From Nonomuraea cavernae (GTDB lineage Bacteria > Actinomycetota > Actinomycetes > Streptosporangiales > Streptosporangiaceae), in NCBI RefSeq assembly GCF_014646355.1, contig NZ_BMNH01000006.1, forward strand, positions 125,102 to 189,101: a stretch of 64,000 bases of DNA, read 5' to 3'. Position numbers and translations under genes: made by a program. Of the stretch, positions 16,149 through 23,965 are shown one piece after another. The notes under the pieces are model-generated. The model was given only the letters and a program-made list of their open reading frames with translations. It had not been told where the DNA came from and made no database searches. How positions within the stretch are numbered: position 1 is the stretch's first letter; every line of letters begins with the position of its first letter.

Positions 16149-16302
16149 GTGACGAGGATTGCCCGAGGACCTGTCACGTCTCGATCGCGCGCGAGTGCCG
16201 TCTGTGATCGACTTGTCTCCGTCCGTCTCCTCTTTGTCTCCTCCGAGCCCGTCTCTGTCGCTAACCTGGGCCCATGTGGCACCCCAGCCCGAGGCGCGGA
16301 TC

Positions 16303-17175
16303 ATGACTGACCAGCCGATCCTGTTGAAGACTCTGCTGACGCAACGCCACTGGCAGACCTACAGCACGTTCTACAAGGAGTACGACAAAGCCGCCAAGAA
16401 AGTGGACCCCTCGTTGCAGGGCGGTTGGCCGAGCCGAGCGCAGCTCCACCGGTGGTTGACCGGCGAACTCAAGGGCCTGCCCTACTCCGGCCACTGCCGC
16501 GTCCTGGAGGCGATGTTCCCAGGAAGGTCGGCGCACGAGCTGTTCTCCACGAACACCATCGAAGTACCCACGCCGAGGACAGAGCCGGAGCCAGTCAGAA
16601 GCGCCGGCCCCGGGGCCGAGACCTGCGCCATGCCTCAGGTGGCCGACGTAACCGCAGTCTTCAGCAGCCGCTCCGCCTTCTCCTCCGCGTACCCCGCGTC
16701 GGCGATGTTCGACAGCGCGAAGGAGATCAACGCGGCGGGCCTGTCGCTCAACATCCTCTGCCAGAGCTACCCCGACCATCAGCTCAAGCGCCTGCTGGAC
16801 TCGGGCACCCGGATCCGCTGCCTCTTTCTCGACCCGAAGGGTCAGGCGATCCGCGCCCGCGAAGCCGAAGAGGGCTACACCGACAGCACCCTGACGACCC
16901 TCACGGCGCTCAACATCAGCATGCTGACCAGACTCCGCGATCGACTCGACACCACGTCAGCCCAGCGCCTTGAACTCCACGTCTACGACGAGACGATCCG
17001 ATTCAATGTGCTGATCGTGGACCGGGCACTCTGCGTGGTCCAGCCGTACCTACCGCAGTCCCGCGGAGTCGACTCACCAACGTTTGTGATCAGGGACAAC
17101 ACTGCCGCAGAGGGGTTGTTCCCCGTCTTCGACCAGGTGTTCAGGGACATGTGGGAGCGGAGCAAACCTGTATGA
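16303..17175 (+). CDS. DUF5919 domain protein (putative regulator)
   Basis: About 290 residues. The N-terminal 80 residues (LLTQRHWQTYSTFYKEYDKA through RAQLHRWLTGE) look like a helix-turn-helix DNA-binding domain. A variable linker follows, then the C-terminal DUF5919 domain (about 125-288), which resembles phospholipase D-like or nucleotide-sensing folds in related annotations. The ATG at 16303 has a GAGG ribosome site. Its stop overlaps the ATG of the phosphatase gene by 4 bp, so the two are coupled. It probably senses something related to the phosphatase substrate; this is inference. Confidence 0.7.
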   Translation: MTDQPILLKTLLTQRHWQTYSTFYKEYDKAAKKVDPSLQGGWPSRAQLHRWLTGELKGLPYSGHCRVLEAMFPGRSAHELFSTNTIEVPTPRTEPEPVRSAGPGAETCAMPQVADVTAVFSSRSAFSSAYPASAMFDSAKEINAAGLSLNILCQSYPDHQLKRLLDSGTRIRCLFLDPKGQAIRAREAEEGYTDSTLTTLTALNISMLTRLRDRLDTTSAQRLELHVYDETIRFNVLIVDRALCVVQPYLPQSRGVDSPTFVIRDNTAAEGLFPVFDQVFRDMWERSKPV

Positions 17176-17987
17176 CCACCGACGCCCGAACGCTTCTCCC
17201 CATCGCCGAACGTGCCGTATCGATCGCCAGCGAGATCATCCGAACCAAGGCTCCTGGCGTTATCACGGCGAAGGGTGACCGGGACATGGCCACGGAGGTG
17301 GACTACGCCGTGGAGCACGCCGTGCGGGAGTTCCTGTCTCGCGAGACGCCTGAGATCGGATTCCTTGGCGAGGAAGAAGGCGTCAGCAGTATGGGCGACG
17401 GCCTGATGTGGGCGCTGGATCCCGTGGACGGAACGGCCAACTTCCTGCACGGCATCCCGCTATGCGGAGTGTCGTTGGGCTTGGTCGATAAGAACATGCC
17501 CACGCTCGGGGTGATCGACCTACCGTTTCTCAACCTCCGCTACTCGGCAGCCGAAGGGGCCGGCGCTGTCGCCAACGGGTCCGATATCCGGATAAGCGAC
17601 GCCCGCGAGCTGCAAACCGCAATCGTGGCGATCGGCGACTACGCCGTGGGCGAGGACGCACACGAGCGGAACCGGCTGCGGCTCGTCCTGACCCAAGAAC
17701 TCGCCGCTCGCGTCCAGCGCATCAGGATGTTCGGCTCAGCCGCGATCGATCTCGCGTGGGTTGCGGACGGCAAGATCGACGCCAACATCATGCTCAGCAA
17801 CAACCCATGGGACACCGCCGCGGGCGTCATCATCGCCCGAGAGGCGGGAGCTACGGTGGTCGATCTCGACGGCAGCCCGCACAGCATGACCGCCCACGCG
17901 ACCATCGCTGCAAGTCCCAAACTCGTGGCCGATCTTGTGGAGCTCATAACTGAAGCCCACACGGCTACCGGGCTCAATCGGTCCTAA
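17172..17987 (+). CDS. Inositol-monophosphatase family protein
   Basis: A 271-residue Mg-dependent sugar/inositol phosphatase. All metal-site motifs are present: GEEEG (Glu67-Glu69), DPVDGTANF (Asp83, Asp86) and WDTAAG (Trp213-Asp214). Possible substrates include inositol phosphates, histidinol phosphate, nucleotide sugars or PAP; sequence alone does not decide. It is coupled to the DUF5919 gene by ATGA. A roughly 100-bp diverged copy of its WDTAAG region lies at 21288-21390. It ends tail-to-tail with a disrupted minus-strand gene (4-bp overlap). Confidence 0.85.
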   Translation: MTTDARTLLPIAERAVSIASEIIRTKAPGVITAKGDRDMATEVDYAVEHAVREFLSRETPEIGFLGEEEGVSSMGDGLMWALDPVDGTANFLHGIPLCGVSLGLVDKNMPTLGVIDLPFLNLRYSAAEGAGAVANGSDIRISDARELQTAIVAIGDYAVGEDAHERNRLRLVLTQELAARVQRIRMFGSAAIDLAWVADGKIDANIMLSNNPWDTAAGVIIAREAGATVVDLDGSPHSMTAHATIAASPKLVADLVELITEAHTATGLNRS

Positions 17988-18202
17988 TCCTCTGTCGGAT
18001 CAGTGGGACGTGGCATAGATCCCCTCTGCAGCAGGGCTCGACCGGCTGCCAACATCGCATGAATCTCTCGCGCGGTGATGGGTATGGAATGCTCCCCCCT
18101 TCTCCGCACAATAGAAATCACACCTTTCTGATACTTTCCGTCCAGGTAGGCCCCTTGGACTAGAAATGGCTTTGCCGTTTCGGGTTGCGAGGGAACCCAG
18201 AA
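17984..18202 (-). pseudogene. C-terminal remnant of a gene interrupted by the tnpB element
   Basis: Beginning exactly where the tnpB element appears to end, one frame stays open to a TAG at 17984. It contains FWVPSQPETAKPFLVQGAY and TAREIHAMLAAGRALLQR. This is sensible protein sequence with no start codon, so it is read as the last ~72 residues of a gene whose front lay on the other side of the insertion. I did not find the front half next to the element's other end. The family is not recognised. Confidence 0.55.
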
Positions 18203-18330
18203 GTCAGCTTCTCAGCCCTGAAGGGACTGAGCTTGCAACTCCTGGCCGTCGGTGGCTTCGACGGTCTGGTCCGCGTCAGGCAGCGTGACTCACTGCCCAG
18301 CCCGTCTCGCCGCGTGCGGCGATGTTGCGG
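18203..18330 (-). ncRNA. Candidate omega RNA at the tnpB 3' end
   Basis: In IS200/IS605 elements the guide (omega) RNA covers the end of tnpB and the right-end hairpin, with the guide taken from the flank. Here the hairpin at 18211-18231 and the element edge near 18203 fit that layout, so the guide would be read from 18202 downward. No transcription evidence is available. Confidence 0.35.
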
Positions 18331-19439
18331 GCTGCGTTGACGTCGGCGTGCTCAGCGAAGCCGCACGACGTACAGGCGAAGGTTTCCTGGTCGGGCCGGT
18401 TGTTCTTGGCCACGTGCCCGCAGGCCGAGCAGGCCTGCGAGGTGTAGGCCGGGTCCACCCAGACCAGGGCGACACCGGCGCGGGCCGCCTTGTAGGCGAT
18501 GAAGTGGCCGAGTTGGTGAAACGACCACGCATGCAGCGTGACCCGCTGGGGCTTGCGGAGCCGTACCCGGTCGCGGATGCCCTGGAGATCTTCCAGGGCG
18601 ATGCCTCGCCCGGTGCGTGCAGCCTCGGTCACGATGCGTCTGGCGATGGTGTGGTTGGTGTCGGCGGCGAAACGCGCTTCCTTGCGGCGGCGTTTCCTCA
18701 GCAGCCGTTTCGCGGACTTGGTGGCCTTGGCCTGCAGGCGGCGGCGCAACTCGCGGTGGCGGTGACGGACCGCGTTCAGGGTCTTGCCGCTGTGGCGGAC
18801 ACCATCGCCGGTGCCGGTGGCGGTGGTGGCGATGTTGGCGATCCCCAGATCCACCCCGACAAACCCGTCCGGAGCGCGCACCGGCACGTCCGGCAGGTCG
18901 CAGGTGGCGATGAGGAACCACCTGCCATCGCGGTAGAGGAGGTCTGATTCGCCCTTGCGGTGAGCGGCCAGCAGGGTGAGCTGATCGGCCGAGGCGGTGA
19001 ACGCCACGCCCTTCATCCGCCCACCCACGGTCCAGATCGACACCGTGCGGGCGTCCATCCGCCAGGACAGGCAGCGGTCGTCGAACGGCTGGGCCGCGCC
19101 CGGGCGAAAGACGATCGGCCGGGCCAGCACCCGCTCACGCCGGACGGAGCCGCGCTTGCCAAGATTGCCGTTGCGGACATGGGCGTGCAGGGTGGTGTAG
19201 GCGTCGGCGACCTTCTTGATGACATGCTGCGCGGCCTGGGCCGCCAGCCCGTACCTGTCCTTGACCTGCCCGTAGACGTGCCTGCGCAGATCGTAGTTGC
19301 GAAACACCCGCTGGCTATGGGCGAGCGCCGCCACCCAGGTGGCCGCGTCGTTGACCGTGCGCAACGTCGCCTCCAGCGCCGCCGCCTGCTCAGGCGTCGG
19401 CAGCAGCTTCACCTGCACCACCAGCTTCACCTCGAACAC
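18276..19439 (-). CDS. tnpB: TnpB RNA-guided nuclease (IS605 OrfB family)
   Basis: A 387-residue TnpB, complete by length. The RuvC catalytic residues are all present: Asp197 in GVDLGIAN, Glu283 in ALEDLQGI and Asp366 in HADVNAARN. The zinc ribbon has Cys337, Cys340, Cys356 and Cys359. TnpB proteins are RNA-guided DNA nucleases, ancestors of Cas12, which help keep the element in place. The start is GTG 19439 (VFEVKLVVQVKLLPT), matching the family; longer readings to 19526 are unsupported. An intact nuclease in an otherwise decayed element suggests recent arrival or selection. Confidence 0.9.
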   Translation of the reverse strand: MFEVKLVVQVKLLPTPEQAAALEATLRTVNDAATWVAALAHSQRVFRNYDLRRHVYGQVKDRYGLAAQAAQHVIKKVADAYTTLHAHVRNGNLGKRGSVRRERVLARPIVFRPGAAQPFDDRCLSWRMDARTVSIWTVGGRMKGVAFTASADQLTLLAAHRKGESDLLYRDGRWFLIATCDLPDVPVRAPDGFVGVDLGIANIATTATGTGDGVRHSGKTLNAVRHRHRELRRRLQAKATKSAKRLLRKRRRKEARFAADTNHTIARRIVTEAARTGRGIALEDLQGIRDRVRLRKPQRVTLHAWSFHQLGHFIAYKAARAGVALVWVDPAYTSQACSACGHVAKNNRPDQETFACTSCGFAEHADVNAARNIAARGETGWAVSHAA

Positions 19440-19610
19440 ATTATCGCCAAGCCCACGCCACCGGGATGGAAACCGAACCCGGCGTGAGAAGAGGGCGGAC
19501 GCGTCGTCCGCGCGCTTCACGCGCATGTGATCTTCACCCTGAGCCGCTCCACGGCCTACCGGTCACCGCACCGCTCGGGCCTTGGCGGCCCTCCCGCGCT
19601 GTCGTTTCCT

Positions 19611-19654
19611 CCCGGGCGTGAACGCCCGGGGTTCCACGCCAGATCACGCTGAAC
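19611..19654. repeat. Left-end palindrome of the tnpB element
   Basis: A 9-bp perfect stem with a two-base centre at 19611-19630 is followed by TTCCACGCCAGATCACGC. The 40-base segment 19615-19654 recurs at 27117-27156 with three differences and no tnpB beside it. Confidence 0.65.
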
Positions 19655-19889
19655 GCCACAGCCGACTTGCCGAGTTGTTCTTGTAGGTATCAAGCGGCGG
19701 CGCGCCGCGCCGCCGTACGCCCCGCGCCGGCGTCCCCGCGCCGCGCTGCGGCCTGGAGGCCGGTCACGGCGCGGGCGCCACGCGGGGCATCGCCGCACGG
19801 CCGCCGCGCCGTACCCAGCCGACCCCACCGACCACCGGCACACCGCCGCCAGATCACTCCCGGCTCCCGGCCTCTCCAGGAACGAGAGC

Positions 19890-20147
19890 CTATGGGCCGC
19901 TCTGGTTCGACTCATCCGAATCGCCAGGTGCTCGGCGTGCCGACCAGCGAATGACCACTACCCCGACCAACCAAAAGACGCCAAGCACGACAGGCCGTGC
20001 CGCGAGGTAAGCCGCTGTGATCCTTTGCGCTCCCTCGGTGACGTAGTCGACGGCCAGGTTCACCAAGAACCACGCCGCGACGAAGCAGGTCCAGCAGAGC
20101 AGAGCCTTACGTGATTCTCGGCTCCAATACCTCCGGCGAACTACCAT
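19890..20147 (-). CDS. Small two-helix membrane protein, unknown function
   Basis: An 85-residue protein starting at ATG 20147 (MVVRRRYWSRESRKALL) behind a GGGAGGTG ribosome site. Two membrane segments lie near residues 15-33 and 48-66. The tail is short and charged. It resembles no family I can name. It lies between the tnpB element and the inverted repeat at 20330, inside the decayed element. The stretch from 19655 to 19889 before it is very GC-rich and shows no gene. Confidence 0.5.
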   Translation of the reverse strand: MVVRRRYWSRESRKALLCWTCFVAAWFLVNLAVDYVTEGAQRITAAYLAARPVVLGVFWLVGVVVIRWSARRAPGDSDESNQSGP

Positions 20148-20291
20148 TCGGCGCACCTCCCGACCAGATTGAGCAAGCACCATCCTGTGTGGCTCCAACC
20201 ATTGCCTCCGGCAGGGGCCTCCGACTCCGGGATGACCGCCAAGGATGTGCTCATCGAAAGGTCCATAAGTGGCTGAGGTGGAAGCCTGATC

Positions 20292-20326
20292 ATCCCGTCC
20301 GCCGTCGACCCGGGACAAGCCGAGCA
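20292..20326 (+). repeat. Dispersed repeat R1, copy 1
   Basis: A 35-base segment ending CCGGGACAAGCCGAGCA is found again at 22034-22068 with two differences. It adjoins the long inverted repeat at 20330. Confidence 0.6.
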
Positions 20327-20329
20327 GAC

Positions 20330-20391
20330 CAGGGCCACGGGTACCAGATCGTTCGTCCGGTGGGGCGCTCCATCTGGTACCCGTGGCCTTG
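20330..20391. repeat. Long perfect inverted repeat
   Basis: The arms 20330-20349 and 20372-20391 pair over 20 bp with a single mismatch and a 22-base loop. The outer part can extend less perfectly through TCGACCCG on both sides. It could act as a strong terminator for either flanking gene or be a MITE-like end. Parts of both arms recur at 22034 and 23966. Confidence 0.65.
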
Positions 20392-20465
20392 GCCCGCTTC
20401 CCCTTCGGGCGGGTCGATGGCAGGCGGGGTGTGCGCAGGTGCGCAATTCATGTCACCCTGCGCCC

Positions 20466-20912
20466 ATGCTCACCGTCGGCCAACTTCTCGACTACCTCAC
20501 CGGCCAGTCCGACGAAACCCCCGTCGTGGTCGACGTCAACGCAGGGGGTTGGCATCTCCGTGTAGAAGATCTCAACGTGACCACCGCCCAAGACGCGACA
20601 CTTGGTGGCGACCCTCTTGAAGGCGTTGAGATCAATATCTTCTGGGAAGCCGGCGAGCGCGGCTGGACCATAAATGACCCCTCCAAGACGCTCTTCACGC
20701 TGGACGACGTAGACGAGCTGATCGCCGAACGCGACGCGCTCCGCCGGGAACTGGCAGCCCTCCGAGTCGGCCTCTGTTTTTCTCTTCGCAAGTACCACAG
20801 CGAACCTGAGCCGCAGGGGCTGATCGTTCAGTCCGGGCTCACCGATCAAGAGATCTTCGCCGAGATCGAGCGACTCCGCACCATCGCCGCCGAGTCCTGC
20901 TTAGAGCCTTGA
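20466..20912 (+). CDS. Hypothetical protein with coiled-coil helix
   Basis: A 148-residue soluble protein of unknown function, start ATG 20466 (MLTVGQLLDYLTGQ). The N-terminal half is predicted mixed alpha/beta (TPVVVDVNAGGWHLRV). A helix near 80-100 (VDELIAERDALRRELAAL) has coiled-coil spacing. No signal peptide or membrane segment is present. Its codon use is less GC-biased than the core genes, in keeping with its position in the mobile element. A small-phage or plasmid origin is possible; no family was recognised. Confidence 0.55.
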   Translation: MLTVGQLLDYLTGQSDETPVVVDVNAGGWHLRVEDLNVTTAQDATLGGDPLEGVEINIFWEAGERGWTINDPSKTLFTLDDVDELIAERDALRRELAALRVGLCFSLRKYHSEPEPQGLIVQSGLTDQEIFAEIERLRTIAAESCLEP

Positions 20913-20954
20913 TCGTCGTGCCATTAGCGTGCCATTAAGGGTGGTAATTAGGGG

Positions 20955-21290
20955 TCAACCACGGTTATTAGCGTACCGCAGGGCATCGACGAAACGGGCC
21001 GCATGCTCTCGCTGAGCCTGACCGTCCAAGATCTCGCCGAGACTCTTCGTCAGGTACCTGGACAAGTACCGGATGCACTGGTCAGCGTCCGATGACCCGG
21101 CCAGCACGCCCTTGACGTCCACCTGCATGGGCTCGTCCCCGAGTTGGTCGAGAGCTTCGTCCCAGGTGGACAGGACCTCGCCCGTGTCAGGGTCCACGTA
21201 GCCGACACCGTCGTTCCAGACGGGAAGACGATCGCCCTCAAAGCGCGCTTCATCCGCCTGAGGCCACCAGATCTGGTGATAGGTCGCCAT
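20955..21290 (-). pseudogene. RepSA/pSAM2-like replication initiator fragment
   Basis: The frame contains ATYHQIWWPQADEARF, GDRLPVWNDG, YVDPDTGEVL and IRYLSRYLTKSLGE, then QREHAARFVDALRY. This block is typical of replication initiators of actinomycete integrative elements. The expected continuation after DALRY (a cysteine-rich region) is absent, and the sequence before ATYHQ is replaced by the phosphatase fragment at 21288. It is truncated at both ends and non-functional. Its presence is the best evidence that the region was once a replicating AICE. Confidence 0.75.
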
Positions 21291-21390
21291 GCTCAGCAAC
21301 AACCGTGGGACACCGCTGCGGGCGTCATCATCGCCCGTGAAGCGGGAGCCACCGTGGTCGACCTCGACGGCAGCCCTCACAACATGACTG
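21288..21390 (+). pseudogene. Fragment of an inositol-monophosphatase gene
   Basis: About 100 bases are close to 90% identical to 17790-17891 of the intact phosphatase gene, covering PWDTAAGVIIAREAGATVVD. One base is deleted near the start relative to the intact copy. It joins the rep fragment exactly at 21288-21291. No start, ribosome site or remaining domains are present. Confidence 0.75.
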
Positions 21391-21423
21391 TCCGGTCTAA
21401 CCGGATGGCGCTAGGGTGACGCC

Positions 21424-22005
21424 GTGATCAGCAAGCCGCCCGGATTACCATTTCTGGCCGTCTTCTCGGCCGCGGCATCCGTCATCTTGATATGGGCCAG
21501 CTATCCATACTGGTACGGGATCGAGATGTTCCTGTTCGCGATCCCCGTTGGCTGGCTCCTGCTCGCTTATTGGTCAATCCGGATGATATGGGCCGACCAC
21601 AAGGGAACCTTGACAGACGGCCTAGGCAGCCGCTGGTTCATGCCGTGGTTCGTCGCCGTCGGTGTCGTGCTCGCCCTCATCACCGACGCCCCGTTCTGGA
21701 TACGCTTTACGATCTCCGAACCGAGCATGAAAGCCTACGCCGAAGCCGTAGCCAAGAACCCCGACCGCGAAGAGCCTTGCCAATGGGCGGGGCTGTACTA
21801 CGTGTGTGACGGGTGGCAATACTCAGATCTCGACACTGGTGAAGAGGTGCCCGGCAGCGCAACGTTCGGAGTGCAGGAGTGGTTCCTGGACGACAATAGA
21901 GGTTTCCTCTGGCTACCCTCCGGCGAGCCAGACGAGACAGCTGACGACAGCTACCGCTATCTGAAGGATCATTGGTACGGCTACAAAGGCTGGGATAGCT
22001 GGTAA
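21424..22005 (+). CDS. Two-helix membrane protein, paralogue of the 23302 gene
   Basis: A 193-residue protein from GTG 21424. Membrane helices lie near residues 8-25, 36-54 and 78-95. A C-terminal domain follows with EPCQWAGLYYVCDGW, whose two cysteines probably form a disulfide, then PSGEPDETADDSYRYL. The function is unknown. A homologue, more than half identical by eye, lies at 23302-23889 outside the att repeat, so the gene pair straddles the element boundary. It follows the phosphatase fragment by 33 bp. The topology suggests the conserved tail faces outside. Confidence 0.65.
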   Translation: MISKPPGLPFLAVFSAAASVILIWASYPYWYGIEMFLFAIPVGWLLLAYWSIRMIWADHKGTLTDGLGSRWFMPWFVAVGVVLALITDAPFWIRFTISEPSMKAYAEAVAKNPDREEPCQWAGLYYVCDGWQYSDLDTGEEVPGSATFGVQEWFLDDNRGFLWLPSGEPDETADDSYRYLKDHWYGYKGWDSW

Positions 22006-22033
22006 GCGGTCGGCCTCGCCAACAAGCTTGGCT

Positions 22034-22068
22034 ATCCCGCCCGCCATCGACCCGGGACAAGCCGAGCA
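22034..22068 (+). repeat. Dispersed repeat R1, copy 2
   Basis: Matches 20292-20326 at 33 of 35 positions and starts 28 bases after the stop of the membrane-protein gene, a terminator-like position. Unlike copy 1 it lacks the long inverted repeat. Confidence 0.6.
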
Positions 22069-22523
22069 AGGGGTAACGCCAGCAGTGGACCGAGTCGGTA
22101 GCAGCGCCCTCAACGGCTGCGCGGATCGGGGATGGTGTCCAGGATCTTAGGCGAGGGTCGGCAGATCGGGCAGGTCTCTCGGCGGGTCAGTGACGAGGAC
22201 GTACTCCAAGTGGCGGCCAAGCACGTTGATCAGGGATGATGGCACGCGAACCTACGCGTGATCAGCGCAAGAGGGCACAGGTCCAGGACGCACAGAAGCC
22301 CGTAGCCAACCCAGGACCGCGCCCAGGCGCGTACGGAGCTCGCCTCACGCTGCTCGTCGTCTTCGTGGAAAACTTTAGGTTTCGCTTCCGCCTTCTTCCT
22401 CAGTGGTCAGCTGTCAGCAGCAGTAGTGTCGATTTTGGTGCACCCGCCGTTTAGTCCGCCGGCCCCCGCCTCACGAAACGACATGAAGCGGACCATGCTT
22501 CACTGTGATATGGATATCAATTC
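22069..22523. other. Region without a recognisable gene
   Basis: Short open frames occur on both strands, but none has a convincing start, ribosome site or family resemblance. Base composition drops noticeably after about 22360, as in the following small membrane-protein gene. Confidence 0.5.
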
Positions 22524-22889
22524 TCACAGATGGTTGAACAAATCAAGAACATCTTCGAAAGTTGTGATGCCCGCGACAGCTAAAACAGGCACGGTGATGC
22601 CGACCATTGTCGTCCAATATGTCGCCCAGGTGGAATTCCCTGACAACACTTCTTCGCTCAGCTGCTCCGCGATCCAACCAAGCAGAAACATAGGCCCGAA
22701 GAACAGGGATATCATGATGATGCCCTGTGGCCACCAAGGCAAGTCATCATCGGCGGTATAACCCATGGAGTAAACGTACTTCACTGCCAGGGAAGCCCCA
22801 ATGACAAACCCTAGGGCGGCCCAAATCGCGAACAGCGATTCTCCGGGTTTGCCCTTGTTCCCGCCGTCGCCATTCCCCTGGTCCGTCAT
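22524..22889 (-). CDS. Small three-helix membrane protein
   Basis: A 121-residue protein, ATG 22889. A polar glycine-rich head (MTDQGNGDGGNKGKPGESL) precedes membrane helices near 19-38, 52-74 and 88-108. No family is recognised. Its GC content is visibly lower than that of the flanking core genes, a sign of transfer. It is the last gene before the right att repeat, so it may be cargo of the element. It has no partner gene close by. Confidence 0.6.
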   Translation of the reverse strand: MTDQGNGDGGNKGKPGESLFAIWAALGFVIGASLAVKYVYSMGYTADDDLPWWPQGIIMISLFFGPMFLLGWIAEQLSEEVLSGNSTWATYWTTMVGITVPVLAVAGITTFEDVLDLFNHL

Positions 22890-23034
22890 GCATCTGCCTC
22901 CTCAGCGATGACTTCGATCAAGGTGCAATTATATCCGCTGCGACCGGCAAACACAGGCGAATCCGCCCCTTGGAGTGGAGATCCGTACGACTCCAAGAAC
23001 CCCAGGGCGAATATGCTGACGCACCCGTTCGGAG

Positions 23035-23077
23035 CCAAGCTGACAGCGCGGGTTCAATTCCGTCACCCGCTCTCATC
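23035..23077 (+). repeat. attR: degenerate copy of tRNA-Gly 3' end
   Basis: CCAAGCTGACAGCGCGGGTT followed by CAATTC and CGTCACCCGCTCTC matches the tRNA from its anticodon loop to the 3' end with one substitution and one deletion. The 5' half of a tRNA is absent, so this is not a tRNA gene. Downstream similarity (AGGCCCAGG-AGG) also follows the true tRNA flank. It marks the original chromosome side of the insertion. Confidence 0.75.
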
Positions 23078-23301
23078 TTCAGGCCCAGGCAGGATGGAAT
23101 CGTCGGCCCTTAGGCCTGGTTGTGTTGGGACTTGCTCACGCGTAAGGTGCAGCTCGATCGTTGCCCCCTGACTGGCCCGTGAGGCGAGCTTGCCCACCAC
23201 GCCGAGGAGGGGACCAGTTACTGCCCTGATGGGCTCCTCCAGCAAGGCCTCGTTGCCGTGAGCGGCTATCCGGCGTCTTCGGATACCGCTAATGTGACAC
23301 C

Positions 23302-23889
23302 GTGATCAACAAGCCGCCTGGATTACCGTTTCTGATCGTCTTCTCGGCCGCAGCCACCTTGCTCTTGATATGGGCTAGCTATCCCTCCTGGTACGGATTC
23401 GAGACGTTCAAGTTCGGGGTCCCCATCGGTTTCCTCCTATTCCTGTACTGGACGATCCGAATCACTTGGGCCGACCACAAGGGAAAGGCGCCAGTCGGCT
23501 CATTCAAGAGCGCGCTCGCCCCGTGGTATATCGCGATTGCCGTCAGGGTCGCCCTCATCACCAATGCGCCGTTCTGGATCCGCTACACAATCTCCGAGCC
23601 GAGCTTGAGAGCCTACGCCACAGCGGTGGATGAGAATCCTGGCCGCAAAGAGCCTTGCCAATGGGTTGGCCTGTACTACGTATGCGACGGAAGGCGGTAC
23701 GACGATCTCTTAACAGGGAAAAAGATCCCCGGCAGTGCACGGCTGGTCGTCCGGGACCTGTTCCGGCAAGACGACAAGGGCTTCGTCTGGCTGACCTCTG
23801 GCGAACCAAACGAGAATGCCGATGGCGGCGACCGCTACACCCATCTCGAAGGGTATTGGTACAGCTATCTGTACGACAGTTCGTGGTGA
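23302..23889 (+). CDS. Two-helix membrane protein, paralogue of the 21424 gene
   Basis: A 195-residue protein from GTG 23302, aligned end to end with the 21424 protein: MINKPPGLPFL, WADHKG, LITNAPFWIRYTISEPS, CQWVGLYYVCDG and the TSGEPNENAD tail. The membrane layout is the same and the Cys pair is conserved. Its function is unknown. It lies about 225 bp outside the right att repeat, so it is either resident chromosome or a leftover of an earlier, larger element. An R2 repeat copy follows its stop. Confidence 0.65.
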   Translation: MINKPPGLPFLIVFSAAATLLLIWASYPSWYGFETFKFGVPIGFLLFLYWTIRITWADHKGKAPVGSFKSALAPWYIAIAVRVALITNAPFWIRYTISEPSLRAYATAVDENPGRKEPCQWVGLYYVCDGRRYDDLLTGKKIPGSARLVVRDLFRQDDKGFVWLTSGEPNENADGGDRYTHLEGYWYSYLYDSSW

Positions 23890-23965
23890 GTGGTCGGCCC
23901 ATCGACAAGGCATTCTCAGCCTGGTGGTCGTGGCACGGCATAGAGAACCAAGCAGCCTTCGGCGG

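Larger units (their letters stand above)
18203..19655 (-). mobile_element. IS200/IS605-family element with tnpB only (IS1341-like)
   Basis: The element consists of tnpB flanked by imperfect palindromes and carries no tnpA, so it would depend on a transposase elsewhere. The left end (upstream of tnpB) has the hairpin CCCGGGCGT–ACGCCCGGG at 19611-19630. The right end has the hairpin CTCAG-CCC–GGG-CTGAG at 18211-18231, followed by AAGCTGAC. There are no terminal inverted repeats or target duplication, as expected. The right boundary is fixed by the resumed host frame at 18202; the left boundary is approximate. Confidence 0.7.
14478..23077. mobile_element. Decayed AICE-type integrative element in tRNA-Gly
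   Basis: An 8.6-kb region is bounded by direct repeats of the tRNA-Gly 3' end. It holds a frameshifted tyrosine integrase next to attL and a truncated pSAM2/RepSA-like replication initiator near the right end. Also present are small genes of types common in such elements, a regulator/phosphatase pair, a tnpB element and several gene fragments. No FtsK/Tra-type transfer gene, intact excisionase or intact integrase is visible, so the element should be immobile. The extent is inferred from the repeats; the right boundary is slightly degraded. Confidence 0.75.

Noticed and set aside
22236..22454. 72-codon plus-strand ORF
   Set aside because: No ribosome site, no recognisable pattern and low-complexity ending; not enough to call a gene.
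23035..23077. A second tRNA-Gly gene
   Set aside because: Only the 3' half is present, with a deletion in the T stem; there is no acceptor 5' strand or D arm. It is an att relic.
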